Origin: Axinella damicornis
Lineage: Eukaryota; Porifera; Demospongiae; Axinellida; Axinellidae
Reading direction: 5' to 3'
Assembly (NCBI GenBank): GCA_963931865.1
Contig: OZ007505.1
Coordinates: 5,278,824-5,342,823, forward strand
Length of the DNA: 64,000 nt
The stretch's first letter is position 1, and the number at the start of each line of letters is the position of its first letter. Below, piece by piece: positions 21,324-32,000 of the stretch. The notes beneath the pieces are model-generated. The model made no database searches and had not been told where the DNA came from. It was given only the letters and a program-made list of their open reading frames with translations. A program made the position numbers and the translations under genes.

Positions 21324-22779
21324 CTATATTAGAACAGAAACCCCTTCCGCATTCTTTAAGAATACTTTCAGGGCAAAGAAAACAGCCAACATCTCTAGTA
21401 CATTGGTATGGAACAGTTGTTCTTCCCTGCTCCAACAACCTCCTGTGGCCTCTCCCTGACAGAATGCCCCCCATCCTGCCCTGGATGCATCTGTCTCTAT
21501 TGCCACCTGAGATCCTACTCTCACCACTGTGTGCCCATTCCACTGACTCAGATTGTTTGACCACCAAAGAAGATCCTCTTTGGCCTCCGGGGATACCGTA
21601 ATCTTTCCATCGTACCCCGCTGCTGCTAGTGCCTTGTGCTGGAACACTTGCAGGCTTCTGTAGTGCAATGGAGCTGGATATATGGCAAGAATAGCTGCTG
21701 GCATCTTCCTAATCAATTGAGCAAGCTCCCTTGCTGAGACCATGCTCTGTTTCAATATCTGGGTCACGTCTACCCTGATCTGGTTGAGCTTCTCTTTCAG
21801 AAGCTGCAGCTCCTTCTTTATGGAGTCGATCACAAATCCAAGGTAGTCTATGATCTGTGATGGTTCCAGCTGAGATTTGGGGTAGTTGACCAGGAAACCA
21901 AGAGCTTCCAGAAGACCCAATTCCAATGCCGTTTGACCCTCAGGTTCTGCTTGATCTGGTGCATTAGCAAGATGTCATCAATGTAAATTACACATTGAAC
22001 CCCCATGCTCCATAGAAAGCCTATACCACTGGCTTCAGCACCTTTGTAAAGACCCGGGGAGCCGGGGCAAGACCAAATGGGAGACATGAAAACTCCATCG
22101 GAATCACAGGTATTTCCGCTGTTAACAGTGGACTGGGACGGCAAAATACGCGTCCTTCAAGTCTATCCTTGTCATGTCCCCTCTCCTCAGGAGATCTCTT
22201 GACTATGTGGATTCCTTCCATCTCGAAATGCCTGTACAGGATACACCTGTTCAATGGATGGAGATTCACTACAGGCCTGAACTTCCCATCCTTCTTGGGA
22301 ACTAGAAAGATTCGAGAAGAGAAACCTTCTTCTGGGTTTTGCTGGGTGCGGCATATGGCACCCTTGTCCAACATAGCCTGGACCTCCTCCATTATCAAAC
22401 CTGCAGACTTTCTCTCTGTCTGCGATGAGGGAATGTGGAGCTGCTCTGGAGAGCTTGTTAGCTCCAGCTTGTATACCCTTGAATCGCTTCCTGCACCCAC
22501 TGGTCGGATGTGATCTTTCTCCAGTTTCCCACGTGAAGCTGTGTTCTCCCTGCAAGAATCTCCAGAGAAGCAGGAGGGCTGAGATTCAGAGCCCGGAGAC
22601 TTTCGGGAACCACTGACAGTGAGCGTGGCCGGGTGACCATTGCTATCAATGATTTTAGTAATAAAGGCTGTCGGGAGAGAGAGGAGTTGACTACTTTCCT
22701 GCCTGTTTTGGAGGTCTGTACGACTACTGAATGGTGGACTGCGGTTTGACTGGAAGGGCTTGTCCAGTCTGTTGAACAC
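21324..22779 (-). pseudogene. DIRS reverse transcriptase and RNase H (frameshifted)
   Basis: Three minus-strand frames tile one protein. 22021-22779 has FSSRIFLVPKKDGKFRPVVN and FSCLPFGLAPAPRVFTKVL. 21848-22144 has QCVIYIDDILLMHQ, the Y-I-D-D catalytic box. 21324-21926 has the thumb region and RNase H (VAIETDASRAGWGAF, NVLEMLAVFFAL). At least two frameshifts separate them. The RNase H lies at the C-terminus, as in DIRS elements. Confidence 0.88.
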
Positions 22780-22832
22780 TGATCTCTGAGACCACGAGTT
22801 GATGCCCCAATTTTGGCGGCGACTCTGGGGCG

Positions 22833-24832
22833 TTACCTACGGAAAAATGATTTCCCTTCCTTGTCTGGATGCGCTCTGACATCAGCAGCTGCGGCCTTTG
22901 CCCTCTTACCAAAGTCCTCTCCGAACAAATAAGGGCCACTATCTCGGAACTCCGCCTCCGCTAAAAACTTGATATATGTATTGAGATGCTTCATGATAGC
23001 TTTCCTTCTCTCCACATTAAAGTGGGCTGAAGCATTAGCCATGAGAAGGAGACGGGACTGCATAGCACTTCTTGCACTGTCCGTATCCACTGAGCCCTGT
23101 TGCATTTTATCCCATAACCAAGTGATAGGACCCATGGCATCAGTGGTGATCAACCTCTGGAGTTTACACAGATACTTGTCAAATGACCTGGCTGACTTTG
23201 GGATAAGCCACGAGATTGACTCATTCGGGGTTGCGCCATATCACAAGCTGGTATGGGAAGCTTGTCTATATATTACCTTTCTCCGCCTGTCATTCTTCAT
23301 TGGCCTGGAACATGCTCCGCTGAGCAGCTTCAGTGTCTCCTTGCTTGGAGCAAACCTCTTAGCTGGACTATATATAGGTCCGTATCATCATCCCCATTGC
23401 TTTCATTACCAGACTCCTCCCTACTCAACAGTTCCCTCCTCTCCTTCGCGGAGATGAAAGGGGACACATCCGGATCCTCCTCTGATGGGGAGGGGGAGCG
23501 TCGTCGTTTGTGAGCCCAGGTAACAGATCCTGAAGGCTGGGATGACCCACTCTGGGCTTGGCCCAATGAGCTAGCCGCTTCCGGAGACCCACCCTGGGGT
23601 CTGCTCGGCTGTGGGAACAAAGGCTGACCCCACTGGTTGAAATGGCTGCCCTGCAGTGGTGGGCCTGGAAAAGCATGTAACCTGGTATTCCATACGGTAT
23701 GAAACCCTGGGCTTGATTACCCCGGCTACCACTAGCTTGATTGCTAGGATACCACCACGATGGACCCGGCTGGGTGAAGAGACTCCAATCCATGGCTTGA
23801 TTGCCACACCCATCACTGGCTTCCTCGCCAGATCTAGATCTCTGTCTGCTGGCCTCCTTGCCAGATCTCTGTCTACTGGTTTCATAGCCAGATCCCTGTC
23901 TGCTGGTTTCATAGTCAGATCTCTGTCTGCTGGCTTCATAGCCAGACCTCTGACTGCTGGCTTCATAACCAGATCTCTGTCTGCTGGCTTCATTGCCTGA
24001 TCTCTGTCTGCTGGCCTCCTTGCCAGATCTCTGTCTGCTGGCTTCATAGCCCTATCTCTGTCTGCTGGCTTCATAGCCAGATGTCTGTCTGCCGGCTTCA
24101 TAGCCAGATCTCTGTCCGCTGGCTTCATAGCCAGATCTCTGACTGCTGGCTTCATAGCCAGATCTCTGTCCGCTGGCTTCATAGCCAGATCTCTGTCTGC
24201 TGGCTTCATTGCCAGATCTCTGTCTGCTGGCTTCATAGCCAGATCTCTGTCCGCTGGCTTCATAGCCAGATCTCTGTCTGCTGGCTTCATTGCCAGATCT
24301 CTGTCTGCTGGCTTTATAGCCAGATCTCTGTCTGCTGGCTTCATAGCCAGATCTCTGTCTGCCGGCTTCATAGCCAGATCTCTGTCTGCTGGCTTCATAG
24401 CCAGATCTCTGTCTGCTGACGTCATAGCCAGAACTCTGTCCACTGGCTTCATAGCCAGATCTCTGTCCGCTGGCTTCACAGTCAGATCTCCATTCCACTG
24501 GCCACTCTGCCAGGCCTAGCAGCTTTGCCAGGTCTCATTCTGATACCTGTATCGGACTCTGGCCCGTACAACTGCCCGGCTTCATCACCGGAACCATTTC
24601 CGGAGCTTATCTCGCTCCCGCCATTACCCCTAGCCCTCTGAGGCCCTACACCATCACTATGGCTATCATCATCATAATCGTCATGCACCCCTGACCTGTT
24701 GGAGCCGTGACCGCTGTCGTCGCCCGATCGACCAATTAACCGTCGGCTCCCTGAGAACTGCTCCACCAGCGTTGGCATTAAGGCCTCCGTGAGGTCCTTG
24801 ATCGCTCGGGGACAACCTGCTATAGCCTCCAC
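22833..24832 (-). pseudogene. DIRS gag-like gene, frameshifted and expanded by a minisatellite
   Basis: The minus-strand frame 24482-24832 gives an acidic Ser/Gly/Asp-rich start. The minisatellite (23800-24480) follows in other frames. Then come a Ser/Pro-rich basic stretch (WAHKRRRSPSPSEEDPD) at 23330-23620 and, at 22833-23153, RLLLMANASAHFNVERRKAI and SGPYLFGEDFGKRAKAAAAD. That last part resembles the conserved C-terminal region of DIRS gag proteins. Successive parts lie in different frames. Confidence 0.7.
23800..24480. repeat. 27-bp minisatellite, about 24 units, inside the DIRS gag
   Basis: The unit CATAGCCAGATCTCTGTCTG plus CTGGCTT repeats with few substitutions. On the minus strand it encodes a 9-residue repeat (MKPADRDLA in one frame, SGYEASRQR in another), and the plus strand is open too. 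The 27-bp length preserves the frame, so all these frames stay open over hundreds of bases. Confidence 0.93.
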
Positions 24833-24917
24833 CTGCTATAGCCTCCACCATCTCTTCGGTCTGAGGGCCTTTCTCGGGGAGTCGGATTCAACCGACAACA
24901 TTTTTGACAAGCTGTTG

Positions 24918-25057
24918 AAAAGACTGAAGGCGGGCTTATTATTGCTCGTTATATATGCACGCATGCGCAGTTTAATGAATTCTACTAACAGCTGGTAAGA
25001 AGTTGTTGAGAAGACAATGCAAAGGACATGTTGATTGAGCCGGAGCCCCTGAAGTAC
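24918..25057 (+). repeat. Right inverted terminal repeat of the DIRS element
   Basis: It is the reverse complement of the left repeat. Its outermost 25-30 bp (GAGCCGGAGCCCCTGAAGTA) are unique to this end and reappear inverted in the internal region. Confidence 0.88.
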
Positions 25058-25059
25058 AA

Positions 25060-25669
25060 TTCCCTTTTCATCTGCAGGTTGCATCCAGCCAAGTATTTGA
25101 CCTCTTCTCAACCAGGTTGGAGACTCAGCAAAGTTGTACACTGGCAAGCATAATTGGCCTTTATCACTTGGTAACAATAGGGAGTTGGCAATATCAACAG
25201 TGCCATTACACAAGCGATTATGTGGCTCAAATATGTGAGGAGACGAAGACATGATCTGTCGTGCTCTAGCTTGAAGAACCTTTCCAGCTCTTGCTGGCAA
25301 CTTGCAAGCTGTCACTAATCGAACAACTGCTTTGGGATGACCTCCTTGGGAAGGCTTTGGATTGGATGATCCTGAAGACCTTCGCCGGCGACTGCCACTC
25401 ACAGTCTGGCATGAAGCAGGTAACTTGGGACTGTGTCTTGACCTTGACTTGTGGTGGTATGCAGTGTGCTCATCTGCATTTTCCACTTCAGTGACTGACA
25501 ATGGCGGTGCATCGAATAGTGCAGAGCATTCATCTTTATCTGTCGGTGAAGACAACTTGTCTCCATCTGTTGTTTGTAAACACAATAGAGAATGTTGATT
25601 GCTGTCAAAGACATGGACTCCAAGCTGTGTCATTAGGTTGGTGCCTAGCAACAATTCAACAGGTGAGTT
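25060..25669 (-). pseudogene. Gypsy protease C-terminal remnant and linker
   Basis: Immediately after the primer-binding site the minus-strand frame reads NSPVELLLGTNLMTQLGV, the flap-to-C-terminal part (LLGxN/D) of a retroviral-type aspartic protease. A Ser/Arg-rich linker follows, then QLCLPVYNFAESPTWLRRGQ leading to GWMQPADEKG. The DTG/DSG active site and all of gag are missing, so a deletion joined the leader to the end of the protease. The frame has no ATG. Confidence 0.72.
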
Positions 25670-25687
25670 ATCCCGGACAAGCCCCCA
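25670..25687 (-). other. Primer-binding site, tRNA-Pro type
   Basis: On the minus strand TGGGGGCTTGTCCGGGAT begins two bases inside the 5' LTR. It differs at one position of 18 from the tRNA-Pro primer-binding site known from gammaretroviruses, so tRNA-Pro is the probable primer. Confidence 0.75.
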
Positions 25688-25689
25688 TA

Positions 25690-25904
25690 TGTTGCGGGCG
25701 GAGGTCCTAGTGCGCGAACTTCGCTATAACTTTTGGCATAGCAACAACTTTGACTTCATCAATGTCAATTCAACTCTGTCTGACAGTACACAATGTGCAT
25801 TTTATAGCAAGTCTAAACAATGCATGACTCCATACTGTCTATGACATAATTACTACAATTATAGTCCAATAATTGTCCAAATGCTTCTGGTAACTCCCGT
25901 TACA
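25690..25904 (-). repeat. 5' LTR of the Gypsy element
   Basis: This 215 bp copy reads as identical to 16324-16538. Transcription would start within it and run towards lower coordinates. Confidence 0.95.
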
Positions 25905-26110
25905 AGTATGCCTCTGTCCCAATTGTCTATCCCATCATTTGTCTTATGTGACAGGGGACAGCGTCCATGGTGTCCTCCTAGCATACCCTTGTCCTGGTAT
26001 CCCATCATGTGACAAGAGACATCATGTGGTGTCCATGGTGTCCTGCAAACATGTGCTATCCCATCGTTTGTGGCACACACAAACACACACACACACACAC
26101 CTTCACACAG

Positions 26111-27351
26111 ATGTGAAGCAAGGTGTCCGTTGTAAGGACTGTGGTATCAGCTGTCACAGGCATTGTAAGGACTATGTGGTGGTCGACTGCCGGAACCGCA
26201 AGGAGAAGAAATGTGAGCTATAATAATTATTATAGAGGTGTAGTGAGGTGCTTGCATTAGTACTACATACTGTGAAGTACTTCCTGCAGAGAGATGCCTT
26301 ACATTCCACATATGCAACTAGCCTCACTCCCAGGCGCTCGGTAATTGCGCCTGGTATCCACTGTTTACGCATGTGCGAGCAGTTCCGTTACATTCTCCGT
26401 ATAATTCAGTGAGATACATATGCTGAAATAACACGGACAAATATTCTGTAAAATTTACGAATCCAGCATCATACGAGGCCATGGTTTCGAAGTCTGTGGT
26501 CAGCAATACGCCACTTCTGCCTTTCCAAAGTGGACGCGAAGCACGATAAGACCCCATAGATAAATTCGACATGGTCATATAAACACTTTCTTGCCATTAT
26601 GTACGTGCTGTTTGCTGTCAGTTGTTCGTCCTCAGCACCATTCCTGGCTTTCCAAACTTACCAAGGGCGTATGGCACGGCTTTGTTGAACAGAGCTGTGT
26701 CTTGAGCTGTGTCTTGTAGATGTAAATGACTCCCGTGTTTCAGTAATGTACGGTCGTACAACATGGACTAGTATAACAGTAGTTTCCAAGTTCCCCGCAA
26801 AAACCTGGGGAGCCGCGCATGCACGAACAGTGGATACCAGGCGCTCTTCTCCCCAATTACCAAGCGCCTGGGAACGAGGCTAATATTTATGTAATGTAAT
26901 AATGGTCAATTGACCAGAGTAGAGAGTTAAACAAATATCTTTTGTTGAAGTCCCTCACTGCTATTAGACCACTATCCACTATAGTTGTGAGCAACTCATT
27001 GACTTCTTCCTCCCTCCTTCCCTTCCTCTCACTCCCTCTCAACCCCCTTCTTCCTCCCTCTTACCCCTCTAGCTAAGAAGCAGCATCCTACCAGCCTTGA
27101 AGCCCCAGAGCTGTACTGCGATGACAACATGTCACTGAAGGAGAGGCTACAAAGAGCAGAAGCTGTGAGTGAGAGTGAGATCAGCTGCAATTTATGCGAA
27201 CTTGAGATTACCTGACTTCTGAACATCAGTACCTGGATGAGCGATTGTAGATCTGACTATTGCACACATCCTTGATTACGCAGACACGCATACTACATGC
27301 ATACCAGCTCACCACATATATACGCTCGCACACACACGCACACACACACAC

Positions 27352-27430
<79 letters not shown>

Positions 27431-27674
27431 CACGCACACATGCACACACACACATGCACATCCCACACACTCATGCACACAACCCTCCCCGCCCCCACTC
27501 ACACACCCACAGGCTTGTGATGCCCTATCATCTGAGAATGCAGAAATCCATGCAAAGGTAGTGGAGGCCAACTCCAAGATCTTACAACTACAATCCCATG
27601 TTGCCACCATCCGGAATTGTGGATCGTTCATTTGTACTTTTACATTGAGTTTGTCAACTGGTGCTATTCAATAA
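26111..27674 (+). CDS. RasGRP-like guanine nucleotide exchange factor, last three exons
   Basis: The exons are 26111-26212, 27073-27164 and 27513-27674 (stop). All have AG/GT borders, and the phases fit (2+99+1, 2+90, then 54 codons). Exon 1 gives VKQGVRCKDCGISCHRHCKD and then YVVVDC, the second half of a C1 (diacylglycerol/phorbol-ester-binding) domain, very like RasGRP proteins. The later exons give a coiled coil (MSLKERLQRAEA, ALSSENAEIHAKVVEANSKI), as at the RasGRP C-terminus. RasGRPs activate Ras or Rap at membranes in response to diacylglycerol. The first half of C1, the EF hands and the RasGEF domain should lie upstream but were not found in 25905-26110, so they must be beyond the Gypsy insertion or lost. 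The assignment to RasGRP rather than another C1 protein is probable, not certain. Confidence 0.68.
26319..26883. repeat. Foldback pair with TAGCCTC termini
   Basis: The left end is TAGCCTCACTCCCAGGCG, followed by GCTCGGTAATTG and GCCTGGTATCCACTG. The right end is the inverted counterpart (CAGTGGATACCAGGCGC...CGCCTGGGAACGAGGCTA). The arms are about 55 bp and the interior is about 450 bp. It lies in the intron between the first two RasGRP-like exons. No target duplication was seen. Confidence 0.7.
27325..27430. repeat. CA microsatellite
   Basis: An almost pure (CA)n run lies just upstream of the last RasGRP-like exon, in its intron. Confidence 0.95.
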
Positions 27675-29052
27675 TTGTATGATAGAGAGACAGAGGGGTG
27701 GCTTTTGTAATGAAGAGCAGCCAATGGGCACCCGTGTCTCTAAACGAGGTGATGGGATTGGCTTGATAGTTCTGTGGACATATGTTTCTACTTTCTCCTT
27801 CCAACATTAATATTCATCGACATGTACTGTTTTCAGTCTCTTCTTATACTGCACTGTTCCCTATTCCAAAAACCATATTCTTGAGTGTATACTGTATAGT
27901 AGCCTCGTACCTAGACTTTCAGTCGCTTTCACAGCTTTGGGAAATCAGGAAGGAAAGCCTGGGATGGTTTTGCACACATGCATGCATCACCGGTCCTGCA
28001 GACGATGGACAGCTAGCCTGCCCACGAGGCTATGGATTATAATTATAGGGTTTTTTCTATAAAGCATAGGGTCAGTCAATATAGCTGCATGATCAGCAAG
28101 GGAGACCTTCATTCCCTCCAACAAAGCAGAAACATGACAACATGCATACTTGTAGCCCAAGGTATTATCATTGAAACTTCAGCACCAGTCGAAAGTGTGT
28201 AGCAAGCAGGAAAAATCTTGCAAGAAGACGGGTGCTGACTGCTACCCAAGAGATTCAATACTTATGTTCTGGTGTTCAAATTCTATAGAGTAATGGAGGG
28301 TGTTGGGGTCATGCTCTTTTACCAGTACAGGGGCCCTCTACTGAGTTTTTGCCTGGTCTGTCTGTGCATTGCTTCTAGTTAACTTGTAGGAGAAAGGGCG
28401 TTCCCAGGCCCACACCATTTTAAGTTTGTCTGCATGAAGAACACAAAGTTTGTGCTCACTTTTCTGTATACTGCAAGTGATGAAAGCTTGGGGGGGGTGA
28501 GGGGTGCTGGGCTAACTTAGCAGCATATGAAAACCTCCGAATGAGTTAGTTGTAGGGTTTCATGCAGTCCCATAGCCATGCAGGGGGGTTGTTGCCATAG
28601 AAACAGAAGTTCATTTTAGCCCAATGGTATATCACATACCACACTGCTCCATTGAAAATGTATTGGGAATGGCTACCATGCATGGCCCTAGATTCTGGCA
28701 CCTAAATACACAAACGTGGGAGTGGCTACCTCAAAATCCACTCGATGGCAATGAGATGGAAATGTTGGCCAGGATTAACAGTTACTAGCCTCATTCCCAG
28801 GCCTCCATGTCCAGCTTTTGATGACAAATCAAACTAAGCTGGGCTGGAGATGTACGATATGATATGATAATTATGCACATATATATCAAGCTTGCTCCTT
28901 CAAGCATGATTAGAGATATATCGTATCGTTCACTACTCCAGATCTGCATGGGATCTGCACAATTTTTATACCAACATTATTGGAAGAAATGGTTAGAAGT
29001 ACAAACAACACGAACACAAAATAGCTTAAAAATATAGCACAAATGCTGATTG
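27675..29052. other. Intergenic region between convergent genes
   Basis: Two converging 3' ends (RasGRP-like plus, PARP-like minus) bound this stretch. It holds a TAGCCTC-type fragment at about 28789 and a copy of a dispersed repeat at about 28622-28685 (CATTGAAAATGTATTGGGAA) that recurs at about 35533. I see no gene. Confidence 0.55.
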
Positions 29053-32000
29053 CTACTTTCTCTTCCTAAAGGCATGGATATGAGCAACTGCGTGGTCTAT
29101 TTCCTTCCGAAACGCCGGTTGTCTGGTGTCCATATTAGCAACAGCTACGCTCCCTTCATCATACACAAAGAAAAAACGTGTGCAGACGTAGTCACTGTTT
29201 GGAGATACCCAAATATCACCATTCTTTTTGAGTTCTTTTGATGTGACCACTGTGCACGAGTGTATTGTGTGGCATGAGGAGAGTAGAATAATTAAGGCCT
29301 TGTGATGACATGAGGTATTTTAGACATGACTTAATCTTGCATAGACAACCTGGAACTCAGAAGATCACTGCTCATGCTCAGAGCCCCTACATGTACATGT
29401 ACCATGCATACAAATTATTGTAAGTTAACTTGCACCTTTGAGCTCAAAGGGATATATTGTTGTGTGACAGAAATTAAGAGGTCTCTCGGCAGAGGAGAAG
29501 CCTGGGACATGTAGTCTGTACGGGGATCACGGGGGGGGGGCAAAACAGAACATAGTGGGGGGTGGGCGATTGAATAGTGCAGGGCAGTGCGTCATTTGGG
29601 TTTTGAAATCTCTAAGGGGTGGGATGCTACATTTCCAAGCTTGAGTACAAGAATATAGTGATATTTACATCCAGCAACTAACCTTCACATAAAGCAATAC
29701 AACGCAAGTCTAGCTTTCCTGCTAAACTTTCTTTTGTTCCTGGAGCCTGTAGGAGATAATTATAGTCATGCACGGCAATTATGTCGTCTCATCAAGTGAG
29801 TGTAAATTGAGGAGGAGCTGCTGCTAGGTTTAACGTTACGGGATACTCATGCGCGCGCCGTGTGAAATGTATTGGGAAATGTATATTAAACTCGCTAACC
29901 AAAAATCTCTGGTATGAACAGCGTGAGCAACTTGATTCTGGAGATGGAGGTGCACTGTCACAAGGTGCAGGGGCATGACGGAGGCGTTTACCGATACGCT
30001 GTATAGCTGTGCAAAAACGAGCAGTTCAGTTCACCAAAAAGCTGTATTTACCGCTTTTCTCGAGCGAGACAGCAGATAAATTTGCCAGGGATTATGCTAT
30101 CGAAAAAAGCTTCCGTCATGCCCTGCATCTTGTGACAGCGCACCTCCACCGCCAAAATCAAGTTGCTCACGCTCTACGTACTAGAGATTTTTGGTTAGCG
30201 AGCTTAAGTATGCATTTCCCAATACATTTCGCACAGTGCGCGCATGAGTATCCCGCAACCTTAATAGTATGAGTAGAAAATTTGGATTCTGAATAGTGCA
30301 CCCTATGTACCTCACGCTTGCCATGTCCATAGTAGCCACTGTAGCCGAACGAAACACTGGATACAGGGCTGAGGTAGATTCCCTTTCCATATGCAGCACC
30401 ATGAAGCTACATAGTGCAAGAGAAAACTGTCATCAGCACAGACAACATCAACTTCCATGTTATCATTTTATCAGGCTAAATGTTGTCAGCTACCTAGAAT
30501 GATGCCTCAGGTTGTGCTCTCACCACGTAGATAGACTCTGATTCATACTGTATAGCTAGCTGCCTTCTCAGGTCGCTTCCTGGGTGGCTAGGTTACAGCT
30601 TGCTCCAATTAATGCACATGTATGTGACGTCACATGCTGCTAATACTATCGTTTGCAGGTTCAAAACTTTTTTCTCCCAAATTCGCTTAAATTAGAATAG
30701 TGACCTTAAGGTACTAACTCAGAAGATATGTGTCATGTATGTACCTGATATCTTGTCCCGGAAGCATTGATCAGTCCCTTCCTCATGATGGAGTGCCAGT
30801 TCTCAATGCTGGAACCACTGGGAAGAATACACAAAGTATACGATCCTTTTGTGGCGGAATTATATATGCTTGTACAACTTCAATTCCAATGTGCTACCAA
30901 TGATGAATCGAAGTGAAGTGGAAATTATTACGCTCCTGATAAGGATGCATGTAAAATATCTCCACGGAATCCACTGATACTTTCATGCAATAAGCAGTGG
31001 AGGTATGGTTTTCCGGTTGGTTGCTTCTGCTAGCCTCAACAGTATTTGGTGTCACGTATGTGTGTGTGTCAATTGTGGCAAGTCATAAGTACGACCTGGT
31101 TACCATACAATCTGAGTGTGCTGCAGTATCCACAAGGTTAGAGTAGATAAAGCAATTAAGATACGTGGTAAAAGTGAGCTTGCTCTACGAGTTATCCTAC
31201 CAGGAGTATGTTTGCCACTCAAAGAAATGGAATGTGAGAATGAATCATGGGTTGGTTAAAGCGTGGAGAACCAAACCACAACTGAATGGAAGGTCTACTA
31301 CATAGTGGCTAGTGTAATGAGATTCTTTGATGCCGAATTATTGAATAGTGAGGAACATTACAAGCAGCAAAGGCAGTGCTTAGTGTAATCATGGGATGAT
31401 AATGTCCATTGCAGCTACAAGTGTGCAGACACTTGAAAGCATTAGCCTCGCTCCCAGGCTCCATCCCAGCTTTTTGTTGCATACTTTATGCACTTTATGC
31501 AACAAAAAGCTGGGAAGGAACCCTGGGAACGAGGAACCTGGGAACGAGGCATACCATTACACCTGTGCTGCTTGTAAGGCTCTAGGTGATGCATCAACTT
31601 ACTGGAAAGCAAACGTGCTTCCGTGTTTGACCTTGGCCTGCTGGAAGAGAACTTCCTTGGCTGGTGGGCTGCTGATGAGTAGGAACTGGTACTTTGTATT
31701 CATCGACCTCAATTGCTGGAGTAGGTTTGTGGATGCAGAAAGACACAACTGATAGCTATAGTGTAACATACTAGTGGAATACAGGACATTGTGGGGCGAG
31801 CCTGAGCAAGACATATGCAGACATTGCAAGCACTAAACAAAATTAACAATGTATGGGATCTCAGACAATCATATCAAAGCACACACTCATGCACAACACA
31901 GGAACCGAGTCAAAAGTCTCGTGCCCAGACCCTCTCTGGGAACGAGACTAATGTTATACATGCTCCACACTAATCCACACACCATGCGCTGAGCAGGACA

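Larger units (their letters stand above)
19679..25057 (-). mobile_element. DIRS-like tyrosine-recombinase retrotransposon nested in Gypsy
   Basis: The element has the DIRS plan: inverted terminal repeats, an internal complementary region, and gag, RT/RNase H and tyrosine recombinase genes with no integrase. It interrupts the Gypsy polyprotein between the protease linker (ending near ADEKGI) and the RT lead-in (IDQPLSF). The outer boundaries are set by the internal region at about 20104-20225, which contains the reverse complement of both ends joined at GATTGTAC. All its genes are frameshifted, so it is inactive. Confidence 0.88.
16324..25904 (-). mobile_element. Ty3/Gypsy LTR retrotransposon, defective, with a nested DIRS insert
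   Basis: Two 215 bp LTRs (TG...CA) bound the element and read as identical by eye. AGTA at 16320-16323 and at 25905-25908 is the apparent 4-bp target duplication. The coding strand is minus: a primer-binding site follows the right (5') LTR and a purine tract precedes the left (3') LTR. Reading from the 5' end it contains a protease tail, the 5.4 kb DIRS element, and RT-RNase H-integrase. Gag and the protease active site are absent. Without the DIRS insert the element would be about 4.2 kb. Identical LTRs argue for a recent insertion. Confidence 0.93.

Noticed and set aside
20903..21601. Additional frames on both strands within the DIRS element
   Set aside because: They are shadows of, or spacer between, the RT/RNase H and recombinase genes. 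No extra domain is seen.
23800..24480. CRISPR array
   Set aside because: Units are directly adjacent 27-mers without spacers, in a eukaryotic retroelement.
24052..24498. Repetitive 148- and 302-codon frames as independent genes
   Set aside because: They are alternative readings of the 27-bp minisatellite inside the DIRS gag.
27226..27674. His/Thr- and Cys/Val-rich frames over the CA repeat
   Set aside because: They are microsatellite artefacts; only the last 162 bp (27513-27674) is a supported exon.
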